Part shown: positions 1 through 5,176 of the stretch, one piece after another
How the letters are laid out: every line of letters begins with the position of its first letter
How positions within the stretch are numbered: the first letter of the stretch is position 1
Source: Desulfuromusa sp.
GTDB lineage: Bacteria > Desulfobacterota > Desulfuromonadia > Desulfuromonadales > Geopsychrobacteraceae
Assembly: GCA_021157505.1 (NCBI GenBank)
Contig: JAGGWI010000196.1
Location: 1 to 5,176 of the forward strand
Direction: 5' to 3'
DNA: 5,176 nucleotides
Translations under genes and position numbers: made by a program
The notes under the pieces: model-generated
The model's database searches: none
The model's input: only the letters and a program-made list of their open reading frames with translations
What the model was told of the DNA's origin: nothing

Positions 1-2
1 AA

Positions 3-212
3 AACCCCTTGGCAAACGGTGATGGCCAGGCCGGCGTTTACCCGGTGTTTTAAGGTTTAACCCAGTACGAATTCTATACCGTTCTGTTCGGTATCGGTCG
101 TGCTATCGGTTGTCTTCCTAACATCACTTGGGACCGTGCTCTTGGTTATGCTATTGAGCGTCCTAAGTCTGTTACTACTGCAATGCTCGAAGCAGCTGCA
201 GGTATCAAGTAA
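3..212 (+). CDS. gltA: Citrate synthase, C-terminal fragment (5' end outside window; reading disrupted near the edge)
   Basis: Citrate synthase condenses acetyl-CoA and oxaloacetate to citrate in the cytoplasm, the entry step of the TCA cycle. Only the last ~70 codons are present. From base 54 the frame reads GLTQYEFYTVLFGIGRAIG, then WDRALGYAIERPKS, and ends AAAGIK-TAA. These match the C-terminus of eukaryote-like citrate synthases (YTVLFGVSRALG, RALGFPLERPKS), the type known from Geobacteraceae. Upstream, the same frame gives NPLANGDGQAGVYPVF followed by a TAA stop at 51-53. This aligns without gaps to the family segment NPWPNVDAHSGVLL, and the catalytic Asp is retained at 21-23. Restoring one C near base 12 would give PWPN. 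Damage is confined to the window edge while the rest is clean, so poor sequence at a contig end is likelier than a true pseudogene. Codon use rich in T-ending GGT, CGT, TCT and GTT suggests high expression. Confidence 0.82.
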
Positions 213-243
213 TATTTAAAATTACTTTATTTTGATTGTATTT

Positions 244-276
244 AAGGGAAACTCCTTTTGGAGTTTCCCTTTTTTT
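244..276 (+). terminator. Rho-independent terminator after citrate synthase
   Basis: A perfect 12-bp stem (AAGGGAAACTCC at 244-255 with GGAGTTTCCCTT at 260-271) encloses a TTTT loop and runs into an unbroken T tract through 276. It lies 31 bp after the citrate synthase stop codon. The opposite strand has no T tract after the stem, so it should work only for + strand transcripts and not for the convergent methyltransferase gene. Confidence 0.95.
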
Positions 277-299
277 ATGAATTCAGAGTGGGGTCGCAA

Positions 300-358
300 C
301 GGAACAGAAGTTGGATGACGAAACAGAAGCGTTTTTATACAAACAGCTTCTGTTCGGG
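300..358. repeat. Intergenic hairpin with a nearby repeated arm
   Basis: AACAGAAGC at 322-330 is complementary to GCTTCTGTT at 346-354. Inside it, GTTT at 331-334 can pair with AAAC at 341-344, leaving a 6-base loop and one bulged A. A second copy of the left arm occurs just upstream: CGGAACAGAAG at 300-310 matches the complement of 348-358 at 10 of 11 bases, so two pairings are possible. The element sits in the 133-bp gap between the citrate synthase terminator and the 3' end of the methyltransferase gene. It has no T tract on either strand, so it is a poor intrinsic terminator. It may be an RNA 3'-end stabiliser or a repeat remnant; function unknown. Confidence 0.5.
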
Positions 359-409
359 GAGGCAAGTGGTGGTTATTTTGATTTGTGTTTGGTGTTCAGC
401 CCTGCGCGC

Positions 410-1291
410 TCAGGATTCCTCAGGTGTTTCCGACGATGTTTCCTCAGGTGTTTCCAGCGGTGTTTCTGGAGGAATCTTCATGGCTGCTTTCTGGTGGATA
501 TGCTTCTCTTTTTCCTTACGTTTTGCATAAATCAATAACTTTTTGTCTGTATAGGATTCAACTTCCCCGGCAAAGGATTCAATTTTGAAATAATCATGTA
601 TTTTTTGTGGTGCATCCATGAAAAACTTGTTCAATTCCTGAACTTTTGCCCGATTCAACCCGGCGGTCTTGGTCCACTCTTGAAAATCGTGAGTTTTTGA
701 GACAATCATGGTTTCTTGCAGAATCAACTCAGAATCCTGAATCATTTCCCGCCATTCATCCTCACTGAATGCTCTGATGTGGGTGGGATTGCGCATTTTT
801 TCCATGGTTTGGAAAAACTCTGCAATTTCCGGATCTGAAGGCATCAGGGTGTCAATGATCACCATCCGGCCACCACGACGCAGCACCCGATGGAATTCAC
901 GTAAGGCTTGCGGGACATCTGGAAAATGATGAGGAGCGATGCGGCAGGAGAGCAGGGTGAACGATCCGGCTGGAAAAGGAAGATCCTCGGCATCAGCCTC
1001 CCGGAAAATGACGTTATCAACACGTGCCTCTTCGGCAACATGTTCTTGAGCTTTTTTCAGCATCTGCATGGTCAGGTCTGATGCAACAACCTGTCGTACC
1101 ATGGGTGCAAAAAAGAGCGCCATATGCCCTCCGCCACAGGCGACATCAAGCATGTTATCATCATGAGATGGTTTGAGCATTCGGGCCGCCTCTTCCAGGT
1201 CTTCTCCTCCGGAGAAATGGGTGGCTTCCACGTATGCTACGGCTGTTCTGCCAAATTGTTCGCGAATCTGATTTTTGAATTTGCTGCTCAT
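410..1291 (-). CDS. Class I SAM-dependent methyltransferase (UbiE/YcgJ-like, Methyltransf_11 type) with repeat tail
   Basis: A 293-residue cytoplasmic protein with a Rossmann-type SAM-binding fold. Visible motifs are motif I LDVACGGG (residues 48-55), the acidic end of strand beta-2 in VVASD (68-72), DAEDLPFP (100-107) as the adenine-binding acidic loop, LSCRIAPHHFPD (114-125), and the post-motif segment REFHRVLRRGGRMVIID (131-147). This order is typical of small-molecule methyltransferases related to UbiE and Bacillus YcgJ; the substrate cannot be told from sequence. The catalytic-fold region ends at about residue 257 (KKLLIYAKR). Beyond it lie a basic stretch (KRKEKEKH, 257-264) and a four-residue repeat tail (274-293), which make the protein longer than typical relatives. 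The ATG start is supported by AGGAGG at 1304-1299, 7 bases upstream. It is a single-gene unit convergent to citrate synthase and divergent from the rRNA methyltransferase gene. Confidence 0.9.
   Translation of the reverse strand: MSSKFKNQIREQFGRTAVAYVEATHFSGGEDLEEAARMLKPSHDDNMLDVACGGGHMALFFAPMVRQVVASDLTMQMLKKAQEHVAEEARVDNVIFREADAEDLPFPAGSFTLLSCRIAPHHFPDVPQALREFHRVLRRGGRMVIIDTLMPSDPEIAEFFQTMEKMRNPTHIRAFSEDEWREMIQDSELILQETMIVSKTHDFQEWTKTAGLNRAKVQELNKFFMDAPQKIHDYFKIESFAGEVESYTDKKLLIYAKRKEKEKHIHQKAAMKIPPETPLETPEETSSETPEES
411..470. repeat. 12-bp tandem repeat within the 3' end of the methyltransferase gene
   Basis: Four imperfect 12-bp units start at 423, 435, 447 and 459, each built on G(G/A)TGTTTC plus four variable bases. 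A more diverged fifth unit may lie at 411-422. Because the period is a multiple of three, the reading frame is kept, and on the - strand the units encode a four-residue repeat around x-E-T-P/S (PPETPLETPEETSSETPEES). The unit carrying GATGTTTC and the interrupted TCC positions account for the Ser variants. Copy number could vary between strains by slippage. Confidence 0.85.
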
Positions 1292-1298
1292 TCAGGTT

Positions 1299-1348
1299 CC
1301 TCCTGTGAATATCACTACATTATAACATTGAACAGAATGAATTTGTAA
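1299..1348 (-). promoter_or_regulatory. Predicted sigma-70 promoter and ribosome binding site of the methyltransferase gene
   Basis: Reading the - strand, a consensus -10 box TATAAT lies at 1324-1319. A weak -35 candidate TTACAA lies at 1348-1343 with an 18-bp spacer. The Shine-Dalgarno AGGAGG at 1304-1299 is 7 bases before the ATG. The leader would be very short, roughly 20 bases. The 12-bp perfect palindrome GTAAATATTTAC at 1345-1356 overlaps the -35 region and could be an operator, although an AT-rich palindrome can arise by chance. Confidence 0.6.
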
Positions 1349-1382
1349 ATATTTACGATATTCTATTTTTTTGCCATGATCC

Positions 1383-1483
1383 AGGAAGCTGTAGGACACT
1401 ACGGACTGAAGCGAAAAAGGAGCTAAAAACTGAGCTAAACAAACGGATTTGCAGTCAGTTGATGGAGTGTCCGACAGCCTCCT
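1383..1483. repeat. Long imperfect inverted repeat (~101 bp), possible MITE-like element or structured RNA
   Basis: The outer arms AGGAAGCTGTAGGACACT (1383-1400) and AGTGTCCGACAGCCTCCT (1466-1483) are complementary at 16 of 18 positions. The complementarity continues inward: ACGGACTG (1401-1408) pairs with CAGTCAGT (1452-1459) at 7 of 8, with TGATGG (1460-1465) bulged out. The interior also repeats GAGCTAAA. On the - strand one of the outer mismatches becomes a G-U pair, so a - strand RNA would fold better. It lies between the two divergent promoters, within the upstream region of both genes. No T tract follows either arm, so it does not look like a terminator. A non-autonomous insertion (terminal inverted repeats, no coding capacity) is one reading. 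Flanking CCAG and CTAG are at best a decayed target duplication. No family is recognised. Confidence 0.6.
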
Positions 1484-1507
1484 AGACCGCAATATGAAAA
1501 CTGCTGC

Positions 1508-1536
1508 TTGGCGTGTTGGTGCTGGTCGGTTACAAT
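1508..1536 (+). promoter_or_regulatory. Predicted sigma-70 promoter of the rRNA methyltransferase gene
   Basis: A -35 box TTGGCG (1508-1513, 4 of 6 consensus) and a -10 box TACAAT (1531-1536, 5 of 6) are separated by exactly 17 bp. Transcription would start near 1543, leaving a leader of about 38 bases. The dyad TTACA-N10-TGTAA (1530-1549) overlaps the -10 box and the start site, a position typical for a repressor site; no regulator can be named. The gene's ribosome binding site AAGGA (1570-1574) lies 6 bases before the ATG. Confidence 0.55.
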
Positions 1537-1580
1537 TCAATTCCTGTAAGTCAGCTCTCAAGAAAAGCTAAGGAAACTCT

Positions 1581-2774
1581 ATGAAAAAATATCAAGTAGG
1601 GCCAGAAACGCTGCGCATGGTGCAATTGGGTCACCCGTGGATTATTGCCGATCGCTATACGAAACAATGGCCCGCGGGAAAAGCCGGGGAGTTAATAGCA
1701 TTGATCGATGAAAATCAAAACCATCTGGCCACTGCACTCTATGATCCAACCGATAGGATTATTGCTCGCATTCTTGATCCTGGTAAAATTCAGCTGACCA
1801 AAGGGTGGTTGGAGGGGAAACTCAGTCAGGCAAAACAACTGCGTCAACATGCCAATCTGGATCAAACTGATGCTTTCCGCTGGCTCAATGGTGAAGGTGA
1901 CGGGCTCCCCGGAGTGACGGTTGATTGCTACGGTGATTATCTGATGTTGCAATTATATACACCGGCCTGGGATGCCCATCTGGGGATATTAACGGCTGCT
2001 TTACAGAAGGTTTTTCAGCCTCAGGGGATCTATCGTAAGTTGCGACCCCAGGAAACCCGGGCTTTGGAGGCAAAAAAAAGAACCAAGGAATACAGTCAGT
2101 TGATAGCAGGAAACGCAGCACCGGTTCCATTGCAGGTAAAAGAAAACGATTTGAACTATCTGGTTGATTTGCGCGAAGGGCTGAATACCGGACTTTTCCC
2201 TGATCAGCGACGTAATCGTCAAGAGCTGATGTCCCGGGTTTCTGGAAAACGGGTTCTTAATCTATTTGCATTCACCGGAGCCTTCTCTGTCGCAGCCGCT
2301 GCTGCTGGAGCAAAGAAGGTCACCAGTATTGATGTCTCGAAAAAATATCTGGACATTGCGCGAGAAAATTTTTCTATAAATCGGATCAATCCGAAGCGAC
2401 ATGAATTTATTGTTGCTGATGTTTTTGCGGAACTAAAAAAAATGCGGATTCAGCAGCGCTACTTTGATATCATCCTGTTTGATCCGCCATCGTTTTCAAC
2501 CACAAAGAAAAGTCATTTTTCCACCCATGGTGGAACCAGCAAACTGGTGGCCGCAGCTCTGCCATTATTGGAGTCTGGCGGTTTGCTGATGAGTTCCTCA
2601 AATCATCAAAAAGTATCTCTGGATGATTATCTTAAAGAGCTGCGGCGTGGTGCATTGCAAACGGGAGATACCCTGCAGACGATTTTTACCAGCGGTCAAC
2701 CGGAAGACTTTCCCTGTTCAGTCAGTTTCCCTGAAGGGCGGTATCTGAAATTTGTTATCAGTGTGAAACAATAA
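1581..2774 (+). CDS. PUA-domain class I SAM-dependent rRNA methyltransferase, RlmI/RlmK family (COG1092)
   Basis: A 397-residue protein, almost the length of E. coli RlmI (396), which makes m5C1962 in 23S rRNA. Residues 1-80 look like the PUA-type RNA-binding domain, with HPWI at 18-21. Next come the family signature GEGDGLPGVTVDCYGD (104-119) and EGLNTGLFPDQRRNR (199-213). The catalytic domain has motif I VLNLFAFTGAFSVAAAAAG (225-243), the acidic SIDVS (249-253), motif IV DPPSFS (301-306), and a terminal FPEGRYLK (383-390). In motif VI, where E. coli RlmI has FSCS, this protein has MSSSNHQ (337-343), without cysteine. Its only cysteines are 116 and 379. DPPSFS and the SSN stretch look closer to the RlmK half of RlmKL (DPPTFSNS and FSNN), an m7G enzyme. 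I therefore leave the symbol blank: 23S rRNA is the likely substrate by family, but base and chemistry are uncertain. There is no terminator before dctB. Confidence 0.88.
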   Translation: MKKYQVGPETLRMVQLGHPWIIADRYTKQWPAGKAGELIALIDENQNHLATALYDPTDRIIARILDPGKIQLTKGWLEGKLSQAKQLRQHANLDQTDAFRWLNGEGDGLPGVTVDCYGDYLMLQLYTPAWDAHLGILTAALQKVFQPQGIYRKLRPQETRALEAKKRTKEYSQLIAGNAAPVPLQVKENDLNYLVDLREGLNTGLFPDQRRNRQELMSRVSGKRVLNLFAFTGAFSVAAAAAGAKKVTSIDVSKKYLDIARENFSINRINPKRHEFIVADVFAELKKMRIQQRYFDIILFDPPSFSTTKKSHFSTHGGTSKLVAAALPLLESGGLLMSSSNHQKVSLDDYLKELRRGALQTGDTLQTIFTSGQPEDFPCSVSFPEGRYLKFVISVKQ

Positions 2775-2817
2775 ATGAATCGAATTGTTAGAAAAACATT
2801 GTGGCTTTTTTACTTGT

Positions 2818-2835
2818 AGGTGGAATCCGGTTTTG
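2818..2835 (+). promoter_or_regulatory. Ribosome binding site that fixes a TTG start for the DctB-type kinase
   Basis: AGGTGG at 2818-2823 lies 9 bases before TTG at 2833-2835. The alternative TTG at 2785 has no Shine-Dalgarno-like sequence before it and would add 16 residues, including two Cys and one Trp, ahead of the basic segment and first membrane helix. No ATG or GTG is available in this frame before the first membrane segment; the frame opens after a TGA at 2776-2778. Confidence 0.6.
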
Positions 2836-4632
2836 TCGATAAAGCGATTTTTTAGACATATTGTCCCTTTGTGGGTCTTTCTTCTCGGGATTGTTCTGGC
2901 GACCAGTCTGGTATGGCAGGCAACCCGCTGGGTCTATAACGATGCTCTCGATAACCTGATAAAAGTGGGTGGCGAGAGACTGACGTTGTATTCTGGAACT
3001 TTGCGTGAAGCGCTGAGCCGTTATGCTTATTTACCCTATGTTTTGTCTCAGAATATCGATGTGCAAATTCTCCTTAAAACCTCCTTCAACCTGGACCTGG
3101 TCAACAGGTATCTGGAATCGTTGAATTCAGAAGCTGGTTCGGAAGCGCTCTATGTGGTGAATTCTATTGGTGAGACTCTGGCCTCAAGTAATTGGCAGGA
3201 ACCGTTGAGTTTTGTTGGCCAGAATTATGGCTTCAGACCTTACTTTACCGATGCAAAGTCGGGTTTAAAGGGGCGCTTTTTTGCTATTGGTGTGACCACC
3301 GGACGCCCCGGATATTTCATGTCCCATTCAGTGCTTCAGGATGAGCGGTTTCTGGGTGCGACTGTGGTTAAGGTCAATCTGGCTCCCTTGCAGGATGATT
3401 GGCATAAAGGTGGTGAAACGGTTCTGGTCAGTGATGCCAACGGGGTTCTGTTTCTTTCCAGTCGCAATGATTGGAAATATCGAACCCTGACGCAACTGTC
3501 AGCAGGGCAAAGAAACATGATCCTTGCCGGGCGACAGTATGGAAACCAGCCTTTGGAAATGTTGCCCCTGGAAACGGTTGAACTTTTAGCCGAAGGACAA
3601 CAGATTGTCCGCTTCGAGAATACTCTTTATCTGATGTTGTCACACCCTCTGCCTGGCTTGGATTGGAAACTGCATCACGTGGCTCCACTTGCTCCGGTAC
3701 GAGAGCAGGGGCAAGCCGTAGCGGTCATCGGTACAGTTCTGTCGTTGCTGATCCTGGCACTGGGTTTGTATGTTCGGGAGCGGCGACAGAAGCAGATTTC
3801 TCGGCGCAAGGCACGTGAGGCCGAGGCTGTTCAGGAGATGAACCTGCGTTTGCAGGAGGAAATTGCTGAGCGTAGTCGTACCGAGACTATTTTACGTGAG
3901 ACCCAGGCAGAACTGGTTCAAACTGGTAAGCTGGCGGCACTTGGTCATATGGCTGCCGGGATTGTCCATGAATTAAATCAGCCAATTTCAGCTATTCGTA
4001 CCCAGGTTGCCAGCGGGCGTCTGTTACTTGATCGAAAGGAGACCGGGAAAGTTCGCGAAACTCTGACTGCGGTGACGCGAATGACTGAACATATGGCCTC
4101 CATTACGGCTCAGCTTAAAATATTTGCCCATAAAACTCCGAAGTTAAAAGGTCAGGTTGTGTTGCAGGATTGTCTTGATGGCGCTTTGGCAATGACTGCA
4201 CCTTTGTTCAGTGAATTCGGGGTCTCTTTGACTAAGGAGGTTCCAGAGAGAACGTTGACTTTGGGTGGTGAGCGTGCGCAGGTCAAACAGGTTCTGGTTA
4301 ACTTGATCCGCAATGCTATAGATGCCATGCATGACAGCAATCAGCGGGATCTGTTGATTGCCATTTCAGTTCAGAATCAGGAAATTGAAATTTCTATCAG
4401 TGACACTGGTACCGGGATTGCTGATCAGGATATGGAAGAACTTTTCACTCCATTTTTCACCACCAAGGAGGTTGGTGAAGGGATGGGTCTCGGATTGTCG
4501 ATCTCCTACCGGATTGTCACTGATCTGGGGGGAACGATCCGGGCGCAGAATCTTCCCGATGGTGGAGCACAATTTATTGTCAGGTTACCCTTGATGGCGT
4601 CGCAAAAAGTTCACTCTCCAGTGTTGCAGTAG
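2833..4632 (+). CDS. dctB: DctB-type C4-dicarboxylate sensor histidine kinase (dCache)
   Basis: An inner-membrane sensor kinase of 599 residues from the TTG at 2833 (615 from TTG 2785). A short basic N-terminus (KRFFRH) precedes membrane helix 1 (about 9-28). A periplasmic double-PDC domain follows (about 29-294), carrying the DctB-characteristic FRPYF (134-138) and FFAIGVTTGRPGYF (149-162). Membrane helix 2 is at about 295-314. A charged coiled-coil linker (about 315-362) leads to the H-box MAAGIVHELNQP, with phospho-acceptor His379. The ATPase domain shows the N-box NLIRNAIDAM (490-499), G1 SDTGTGI (523-529), F-box FTPFFTTK (538-545) and G2 GMGLGLS (550-556), so all catalytic boxes are present. 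The family senses succinate, fumarate or malate and phosphorylates DctD; the ligand here could be another carboxylate. It follows the rRNA methyltransferase gene by 58 bp and may share its transcript. The matching regulator lies downstream. Confidence 0.92.
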   Translation: MSIKRFFRHIVPLWVFLLGIVLATSLVWQATRWVYNDALDNLIKVGGERLTLYSGTLREALSRYAYLPYVLSQNIDVQILLKTSFNLDLVNRYLESLNSEAGSEALYVVNSIGETLASSNWQEPLSFVGQNYGFRPYFTDAKSGLKGRFFAIGVTTGRPGYFMSHSVLQDERFLGATVVKVNLAPLQDDWHKGGETVLVSDANGVLFLSSRNDWKYRTLTQLSAGQRNMILAGRQYGNQPLEMLPLETVELLAEGQQIVRFENTLYLMLSHPLPGLDWKLHHVAPLAPVREQGQAVAVIGTVLSLLILALGLYVRERRQKQISRRKAREAEAVQEMNLRLQEEIAERSRTETILRETQAELVQTGKLAALGHMAAGIVHELNQPISAIRTQVASGRLLLDRKETGKVRETLTAVTRMTEHMASITAQLKIFAHKTPKLKGQVVLQDCLDGALAMTAPLFSEFGVSLTKEVPERTLTLGGERAQVKQVLVNLIRNAIDAMHDSNQRDLLIAISVQNQEIEISISDTGTGIADQDMEELFTPFFTTKEVGEGMGLGLSISYRIVTDLGGTIRAQNLPDGGAQFIVRLPLMASQKVHSPVLQ

Positions 4633-4684
4633 TTTTTCAGGATCTTGACATATACTGTGTATGCCTTCGCCCCCGAAAAACCAC
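4629..4684. promoter_or_regulatory. Nested dyad in the dctB-dctD gap (possible operator or RNA hairpin)
   Basis: The 131-bp gap holds a 15-bp pseudo-palindrome, CATATACTGTGTATG (4649-4663), centred on T4656, with six of seven arm pairs Watson-Crick and one T-G. Around it, GTAGTTTTTC (4629-4638) pairs with GAAAAACCAC (4675-4684) at 9 of 10 positions, so the whole block could fold as a two-level hairpin. The outer left arm overlaps the end of dctB, including part of its stop codon. TTGACA at 4645-4650 is a perfect -35 hexamer but has no -10 box 16-18 bp downstream. No T tract follows, so it is not a standard terminator. A regulator site or an attenuator controlling dctD is possible; nothing identifies the factor. 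Confidence 0.45.
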
Positions 4685-4763
4685 TACGCCTTGGAGGACA
4701 AAATTTTTGCTTAGCCATCTCCTGATCTCTCGCGAGTGCGCAAAACAATAAAACGGAGAAGAA

Positions 4764-5176
4764 ATGGGAGATAACGAAAACAAAGTTTGTCTGGTTGATG
4801 ATGATGCCGAGATGCGTGCTGCAACAGCCCAGTGGTTAGAGCTGTCTGGCTACAAGGTGCAGAGCTTTCACAATGCACCGACTGCTTTGAATCATCTGAC
4901 AAGTGAATTTGATGGTGTGGTGGTCAGCGATATCAGAATGCCAAAGATGGACGGTATGGTGTTTCTCTCCCGTCTGCACGCGTTAGATTCTGATATCCCA
5001 GTGGTGTTGTTGACTGCCCACGGCGATGTTCAGATGGCGGTTGAGGCGATGCAGAAGGGTGCATATGATTTTATCGAAAAACCGTTTGAGCCCGAAAGAC
5101 TCCTCGATGTTGTTCAGAGAGCAGGTGAAAAACGTCGATTAATCATGGAAAATCGTGAGCTGCGCAGTCGCTTGGC
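4764..5176 (+). CDS. dctD: DctD-type sigma-54-dependent response regulator, N-terminal part (cut by window end)
   Basis: The first 137 codons are present and the frame is open to the window end. They form a complete CheY-like receiver domain: acidic pocket VDDD (11-14), phospho-acceptor Asp56 in VVSDIRMPKMDG, switch Thr84 in LLTAHGD, and Lys106 in FIEKPFEPERL. The helix beginning at about 119 (RAGEKRRLIMENRELRSRL) is the start of the linker that in NtrC-family regulators leads to an AAA+ sigma-54-activating domain and a Fis-type HTH; those parts lie outside the window and are expected, not seen. THGD/TAHGDV, Y101-D102-F103 and KPF are typical of the NtrC/DctD class. GGAG at 4755-4758 is 5 bases before the ATG. 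The adjacent DctB is its likely kinase, and the usual targets are dicarboxylate transporter genes. Unlike rhizobial dctBD, the pair does not overlap but is separated by 131 bp. Confidence 0.88.
   Translation, partial: MGDNENKVCLVDDDAEMRAATAQWLELSGYKVQSFHNAPTALNHLTSEFDGVVVSDIRMPKMDGMVFLSRLHALDSDIPVVLLTAHGDVQMAVEAMQKGAYDFIEKPFEPERLLDVVQRAGEKRRLIMENRELRSRL

Noticed and set aside
258..588. Three overlapping + strand open frames of 67-90 codons
   Set aside because: They start in or after the terminator and overlap each other and the 3' repeat region of the methyltransferase. Their Ser-Gly-Val or Phe-rich stretches are just the 12-bp repeat read on the other strand.
1420..1483. tRNA-like look, with a possible anticodon arm ACGGA-TTTGCAG-TCAGT at 1443-1459
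   Set aside because: The stem has a mismatch, no GTTCRA T-loop follows, and no D arm or acceptor stem fits in the right order on either strand.
1510..1522. Sigma-54-like GG ... GC pair upstream of the rRNA methyltransferase gene
   Set aside because: The spacing is 9 instead of 10, and the site coincides with a better sigma-70 -35/-10 pair.
1292..1561. 89-codon open frame on the - strand in the divergent intergenic region
   Set aside because: It runs through the inverted repeat and the predicted promoters, ends directly at the methyltransferase start, has no convincing ribosome binding site, and its product shows no domain or family feature.
2775..2819. 14-codon ATG frame (MNRIVRKTLWLFYL) directly after the rRNA methyltransferase stop
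   Set aside because: No ribosome binding site. It ends at TAG in another frame from the kinase, and no frameshift there would give a better kinase N-terminus.
4645..4656. TTGACA directly followed by TATACT before dctD
   Set aside because: Both hexamers resemble promoter elements but are adjacent; neither has a partner at 16-18 bp, so they do not form a promoter.
4693..4711. Sigma-54-like promoter upstream of dctD (GG ... TTTTTGC)
   Set aside because: The GG and GC elements are 11 or 14 bases apart rather than the strict 10, and the conserved TGGCAC core is absent.
4661..4714. 17-codon ATG frame between dctB and dctD
   Set aside because: No Shine-Dalgarno precedes it, it starts inside the dyad, and it is too short to judge; a leader peptide cannot be excluded but is unsupported.

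Overview
The window reads as an ordinary chromosomal stretch of a delta-proteobacterium in the old sense, probably a Desulfuromonas/Geobacter relative (Desulfuromonadales). This rests on three observations: a citrate synthase of the eukaryote-like type reported for Geobacteraceae, a DctB/DctD pair linked to RpoN (sigma-54) control, and moderate GC content by eye. The placement is inference from gene content, not from a search.

Layout, left to right. Bases 1-212 hold the 3' end of a citrate synthase gene (gltA type, + strand), closed by a strong intrinsic terminator at 244-276. The first ~55 bases do not read as a clean citrate synthase: there is an in-frame TAA at 51-53, a probable missing base near 12, and many substitutions in a normally invariant segment. 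From 54 on the reading is clean. Bases 277-409 hold a hairpin with a nearby repeat and no gene. A convergent SAM-dependent methyltransferase gene lies on the - strand (1291 down to 410); its C-terminal tail is encoded by a 12-bp tandem repeat. A 289-bp divergent intergenic region (1292-1580) carries one predicted promoter in each direction and, between them, a ~100-bp imperfect inverted repeat that resembles a small mobile element or a structured RNA.

On the + strand follows an RlmI/RlmK-type rRNA methyltransferase (1581-2774). After a 58-bp gap without a terminator comes a DctB-type dCache sensor histidine kinase (2833-4632, TTG start), then a 131-bp structured gap, then the receiver domain of its DctD-type response regulator, cut by the window end (4764 onward).

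DctB and DctD should form one two-component system: periplasmic sensing of a C4-dicarboxylate or similar ligand, autophosphorylation of DctB on His379, transfer to Asp56 of DctD, and activation of sigma-54 promoters, usually of a dicarboxylate transporter. Citrate synthase is a TCA-cycle enzyme, so a link to dicarboxylate use is plausible, but it is separated from dctBD by a terminator and an opposing gene. I see no CRISPR array, intact transposase, phage gene or obvious new system. The points most worth a second look are the 1383-1483 inverted repeat, the dyads between dctB and dctD, the methyltransferase lacking the cysteine expected of RlmI, and the damaged 5' edge in gltA.
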